Part shown: positions 22,056 to 24,430 of the stretch, in pieces
Layout: every line of letters begins with the position of its first letter
Numbering within the stretch: position 1 is the first letter of the stretch
Made by a program: the position numbers and the translations under genes
Notes under the pieces: generated by a model
Database searches by the model: none
Seen by the model: the letters and a program-made list of their open reading frames with translations, nothing else
Told to the model about the DNA's origin: nothing
DNA from: Gammaproteobacteria bacterium
GTDB lineage: Bacteria; Pseudomonadota; Gammaproteobacteria; HK1
Direction: 5' to 3'
Assembly (NCBI GenBank): GCA_022822245.1
Contig: JAJECB010000175.1
Coordinates: 1-24,430, forward strand
DNA length: 24,430 bases

Positions 22056-22946
22056 CTACCGCGTTCTCGCGGTCTCCTTTCCGGGCGAGGCGGGGCCCGC
22101 CGCGACGAGGGCGACGCCCACCACGGTGAGGGCCATGCCGGCGATGGCGAGCGGGGCGAGGGTCTCCCGGAAGACGGCCCACGCCATGAGGGCGGTCACC
22201 GGGGGCACGAGGTAGAGGAGGCTCGAGACCCGCGAGGCGTCGCCCCGGCGAAGCAGGCGGTAGAGGAGGAGGGTCGCGGCGATCGAGAGCACGAGCACCG
22301 ACCAGCCGAGCACGGCGTAGATCCGGAGCGTCCACTCGACGGGCCGGTCGTCGATCCACCACGCGACGAGGAGGCAGGCAAGGCCCGCGAACGCGAGCTG
22401 CACCGTGTTGCCGGTCACGAGGTCGATGTGGGCGCAGCGCCGCTTCTGGTAGAGCACGCCGAGGGTCATCCCCACCACCGCGATCACCGCCGCGGCGAGG
22501 CCGGCCGGGTTCCCCACCCCCACGAGCTTGTGGTGGATGACGAGGGTGACCCCGAGAAAGCCGAGCGCGAGACCCACGGCCATCCGCCGGTCGATCCGCT
22601 CCCCGATGAGGCCGACCGCGAGGGCGGCGGTGATGAGGGGCTGGGTCCCCATCACGAGCGCGGCGACACCCGCCTCCACCCCGAGGTCGAGCGCGACCCA
22701 CACCCCGCCGAGCCCGATGCCGTGGACGAGCAGCCCGACGACCGCGAGGTGCCCATAGTCGATGGTTCGAGTCGCCCACGGGGCGCGAACCATGACCGCG
22801 GCCACCGCGAGCAGGATCGCCGCCACCCCGAACCGCCAGGCGAGAAACCGGACCGGTCCCGCGTCCGGCATCGTGAGCCGGACCACCACGTACCCGGTGG
22901 ACCACAGGACCACGAACAGTCCGGGAAGGAGGACGCGATTCGTCAT
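22056..22946 (-). CDS. EamA/DMT-superfamily transporter
   Basis: Inner-membrane protein of 296 residues with ten hydrophobic segments in two five-helix repeats, the EamA (drug/metabolite transporter) plan. It starts MTNRVLLPGLFVVLWSTGYV, where the LWSTGYV and LAWRFGVAA segments are typical of repeat one. TQPLITAALAVGLIGERID is the conserved end of that repeat, and LVPPVTALMAWAVFRE is its counterpart in repeat two. These transporters export metabolites or amino acids; the substrate is not predictable. The start is ATG 22946, with AAAGGA about 10 bases upstream; the open frame continuing to 23783 is antisense to the VOC gene and rejected. It diverges from the VOC protein across a 99-bp gap and converges on the ABC operon. 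Confidence 0.93.
   Translation of the reverse strand: MTNRVLLPGLFVVLWSTGYVVVRLTMPDAGPVRFLAWRFGVAAILLAVAAVMVRAPWATRTIDYGHLAVVGLLVHGIGLGGVWVALDLGVEAGVAALVMGTQPLITAALAVGLIGERIDRRMAVGLALGFLGVTLVIHHKLVGVGNPAGLAAAVIAVVGMTLGVLYQKRRCAHIDLVTGNTVQLAFAGLACLLVAWWIDDRPVEWTLRIYAVLGWSVLVLSIAATLLLYRLLRRGDASRVSSLLYLVPPVTALMAWAVFRETLAPLAIAGMALTVVGVALVAAGPASPGKETARTR
22058..22080 (+). terminator. possible intrinsic terminator of the ABC operon
   Basis: ACCGCG-TTCT-CGCGGT is a 6-bp stem with a 4-base loop, followed by CTCCTTTCC, about 130 bp past the permease 2 stop. It lies inside the last codons of the convergent EamA gene. The weak pyrimidine tail makes it a tentative call. Confidence 0.35.
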
Positions 22947-23045
22947 GGCCGCGTCAGTCCTTTCCCGTGCCTGGATTCGCGATTTCGACCGCGCGCTGCA
23001 TGGTAGAGTCCGGCGCGGTGCGAGCGGAAACGGGGATCTTAGGAC

Positions 23046-23582
23046 ATGAGCCGCATCTTCGGGCCGGTCCGCCAGAACGGGTACGTGGTTCGCGACATCG
23101 AGGCGGCGATGGCGCACTGGAGCGGGGTGTCCGGGGTCGGCCCCTGGTTCTACACCGAGCGCGCCCCGATTCACCACTTCGAGCACCGGGGCCGGCCGTA
23201 CGAGATCCACCTCTCGATTGCGCTCGCCAACTCGGGGCCCCTCCAGCTCGAGCTGATTCAGCAGCGAAACGACGCGCCGAGCCTCTACCGCGAGTTCCTG
23301 GACGCGGGGCACGAGGGTCTCCAGCACATCGCATACTGGACCGAGGACTTCGACGCCGACCGCGCGCGCGCTCTCGAGGCGGGATTCACGATCGGGCACG
23401 AGGGGCGGATCGGCGACTACGGCCCCTTCGCCTACTTCGACTCCGCGGCGCACCCCGGCTCGGTCATCGAGCTCTCGGACGTCGGCGGGGCCAAGCGGAG
23501 GCTCTTCGAGCACATCCGGGCCGCCGCCGAGACGTGGGACGGCCAGGACCCGGTGCGCGCGTTCCCGACCGACATCGCCTGA
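23046..23582 (+). CDS. VOC-superfamily (glyoxalase/dioxygenase-fold) metalloprotein
   Basis: A soluble protein of 178 residues with two beta-alpha-beta-beta-beta modules. The likely metal positions are Gln10 (RQNGYVVRD), Glu69 (LQLELIQ), His94 (GLQHIAYW) and Glu142 (SVIELSD). A Gln/Glu/His/Glu set is that of human glyoxalase I, and methylmalonyl-CoA epimerase-type proteins are close in layout, so the site looks intact. A lactoylglutathione lyase, epimerase or isomerase role is possible; the sequence does not decide. ATG 23046 has only a short AGGA immediately before it. It is followed after 85 bp by the transsulfuration-type PLP gene on the same strand. Confidence 0.9.
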   Translation: MSRIFGPVRQNGYVVRDIEAAMAHWSGVSGVGPWFYTERAPIHHFEHRGRPYEIHLSIALANSGPLQLELIQQRNDAPSLYREFLDAGHEGLQHIAYWTEDFDADRARALEAGFTIGHEGRIGDYGPFAYFDSAAHPGSVIELSDVGGAKRRLFEHIRAAAETWDGQDPVRAFPTDIA

Positions 23583-23667
23583 CCGTGCGCCGCCTCTCCC
23601 GGCGAGCCGCGCGAGCGGCCGTCGACGCGCACTCGGCACATCAATCAACGGCTGATCGAACCACCCC

Positions 23668-24430
23668 ATGAACGAGAACGAACCCTCCCTCGACACCCTG
23701 CTCGCCCAGGGCGGGCACTTCGTCGATCGGGAGACCGGCGCCATCGTGCCGCCGATCCATCCCGCGACGACTTTCGCGCGCAACCGGCGCTACGAGCTGG
23801 GCGGCTTCGGCTACAGCCGGAACGCGAACCCGACCAGCGCGGAGGTCGAGAAGGTCCTCGCGAGGCTCGAAGGGGCGGAGGACGCGCTCGTCTTCGCCTC
23901 GGGGCTCGCCGGCGTCGCGGCCTTCTTCGAGACGGTGCGCGCCGGGGAGCGGATCGTCGCGCCGCGGGTGATGTACCACGGGACGGCGGACTGGCTTCGC
24001 CGGCTCGCCGAGCGCCGGGGGGTGGAGGTCGCGTTCTTCGACGCCACCGCGCCCGGCGCGCTCGAGGCGGCGGTGGAGGCCGGCGATACCTCGGTGGTCT
24101 GGATCGAGCCCCTGGTGAACCCGACCTGGGACGTGATCGACGTTCGCGCCGCGGCGGCGGCAGCGCACGCGGCGGGGGCGGTCCTCGGGGTCGACGCAAC
24201 CGTGACTCCGGCGGTGACCCTGCGCGCGCTCGACCTCGGAGCGGACGTGGTCTTCCACTCGGGGACCAAGTACCTCGCCGGGCACAGCGACGTGATGGCC
24301 GGGGTGCTCGCGACCCGGTCCGCCGGCGAGCGCTGGGAGGAGGTGAAGCTCGCCCGCACCCTGACCGGCGGGGTGCTCGGCGCGTTCGAAGCGTGGCTGC
24401 TCCTGCGCGGCATGCGCACCCTGCACGTTC
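23668..24430 (+). CDS. Cys/Met metabolism PLP-dependent enzyme (cystathionine gamma-synthase/lyase type), 3'-truncated
   Basis: The frame is open from ATG 23668 to the window edge (254 residues; full family length about 380-400). It belongs to the cystathionine gamma-synthase / methionine gamma-lyase / O-acylhomoserine sulfhydrylase family. IVPPIHPATTF and GYSRNANPTSAEVEKVLARL are the usual N-terminal segments. Tyr103 in VMYHGTADW stacks over PLP, Asp176 in GVDATVTPA contacts the pyridine nitrogen and Lys201 in HSGTKYLAGHSD is the Schiff-base lysine. The GHSDVMAG segment follows. Active-site residues are complete, so the gene is intact as far as seen. Synthase, lyase or sulfhydrylase activity cannot be told apart here. 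The ribosome binding site is weak. Minus-strand open frames across this stretch are shadows. Confidence 0.93.
   Translation, partial: MNENEPSLDTLLAQGGHFVDRETGAIVPPIHPATTFARNRRYELGGFGYSRNANPTSAEVEKVLARLEGAEDALVFASGLAGVAAFFETVRAGERIVAPRVMYHGTADWLRRLAERRGVEVAFFDATAPGALEAAVEAGDTSVVWIEPLVNPTWDVIDVRAAAAAAHAAGAVLGVDATVTPAVTLRALDLGADVVFHSGTKYLAGHSDVMAGVLATRSAGERWEEVKLARTLTGGVLGAFEAWLLLRGMRTLHV

Noticed and set aside
23641..24426. Minus-strand open frames at the right edge
   Set aside because: They are antisense to the PLP-enzyme frame, which has all active-site residues and runs off the window.

Overview
The window is about 24.4 kb of very GC-rich bacterial DNA, roughly 70% G+C by eye. It is densely coding, with frequent GTG and TTG starts and purine-rich ribosome binding sites. 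The gene families suggest a metabolically versatile proteobacterium: GMC oxidoreductase, D-2-hydroxyacid dehydrogenases, a Rieske oxygenase, a CitE-type lyase, an HpaB-type flavoprotein, a hydantoinase and a PotABCD-like ABC importer. The palindromic ATTCCCGCG repeats and the IS110 remnant fit this. An alphaproteobacterium is my best guess, but it is only inference. No rRNA, tRNA, CRISPR array or phage gene was seen.

Layout: (1) 1-1493, the 3' three quarters of thrS. (2) 1567-1749, palindromic repeats with a 60-bp tandem unit. (3) 1791-4464, a two-gene operon of GMC oxidoreductase and D-2-hydroxyacid dehydrogenase. (4) 4534-5455, a scar: a luciferase-like monooxygenase pseudogene with a frameshift, cut by an IS110 transposase remnant. 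(5) 5456-7874, minus strand, a Rieske oxygenase overlapping a second D-2-hydroxyacid dehydrogenase. (6) 8190-9700, minus strand, an atypical SDR and a glutathione S-transferase separated by a 23-bp-stem inverted repeat. (7) 9863-11067, minus strand, a CitE-like lyase coupled by ATGA to a small conserved-looking protein. It diverges from an HpaB/AbfD-superfamily protein (11303-12874) across an operator-like inverted repeat. (8) 12908-14085, minus strand, a D-amino-acid aminotransferase coupled to the C-terminal stump of a second luciferase-like monooxygenase. (9) 14144-17219, a CobW/COG0523 GTPase with an unusual N-terminal extension, followed by a zinc-type hydantoinase/dihydropyrimidinase. 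(10) 17450-21928, a polyamine/iron-type ABC importer (ATPase, binding protein, two permeases), interrupted by two copies of an 84-bp hairpin element between the binding protein and the first permease. (11) 22056-24430, an EamA transporter (minus), a VOC-fold protein, and the start of a Cys/Met-metabolism PLP enzyme that runs off the edge and has no stop in the window.

The genes look like several small catabolic or scavenging units rather than one long pathway. The most coherent reading is that the hydantoinase, D-amino-acid aminotransferase and D-2-hydroxyacid dehydrogenases form possible steps from D-hydantoins to 2-oxo/2-hydroxy acids, but a carbamoylase is missing from the window. I did not find a clear, entirely new system. 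The observations most worth checking are the CobW-hydantoinase pairing, the 84-bp repeats inside the ABC operon, the operator-like palindrome at 11161-11224, the HpaB/AbfD homologue that has lost cluster ligands, and the SDR that lacks the catalytic tyrosine.
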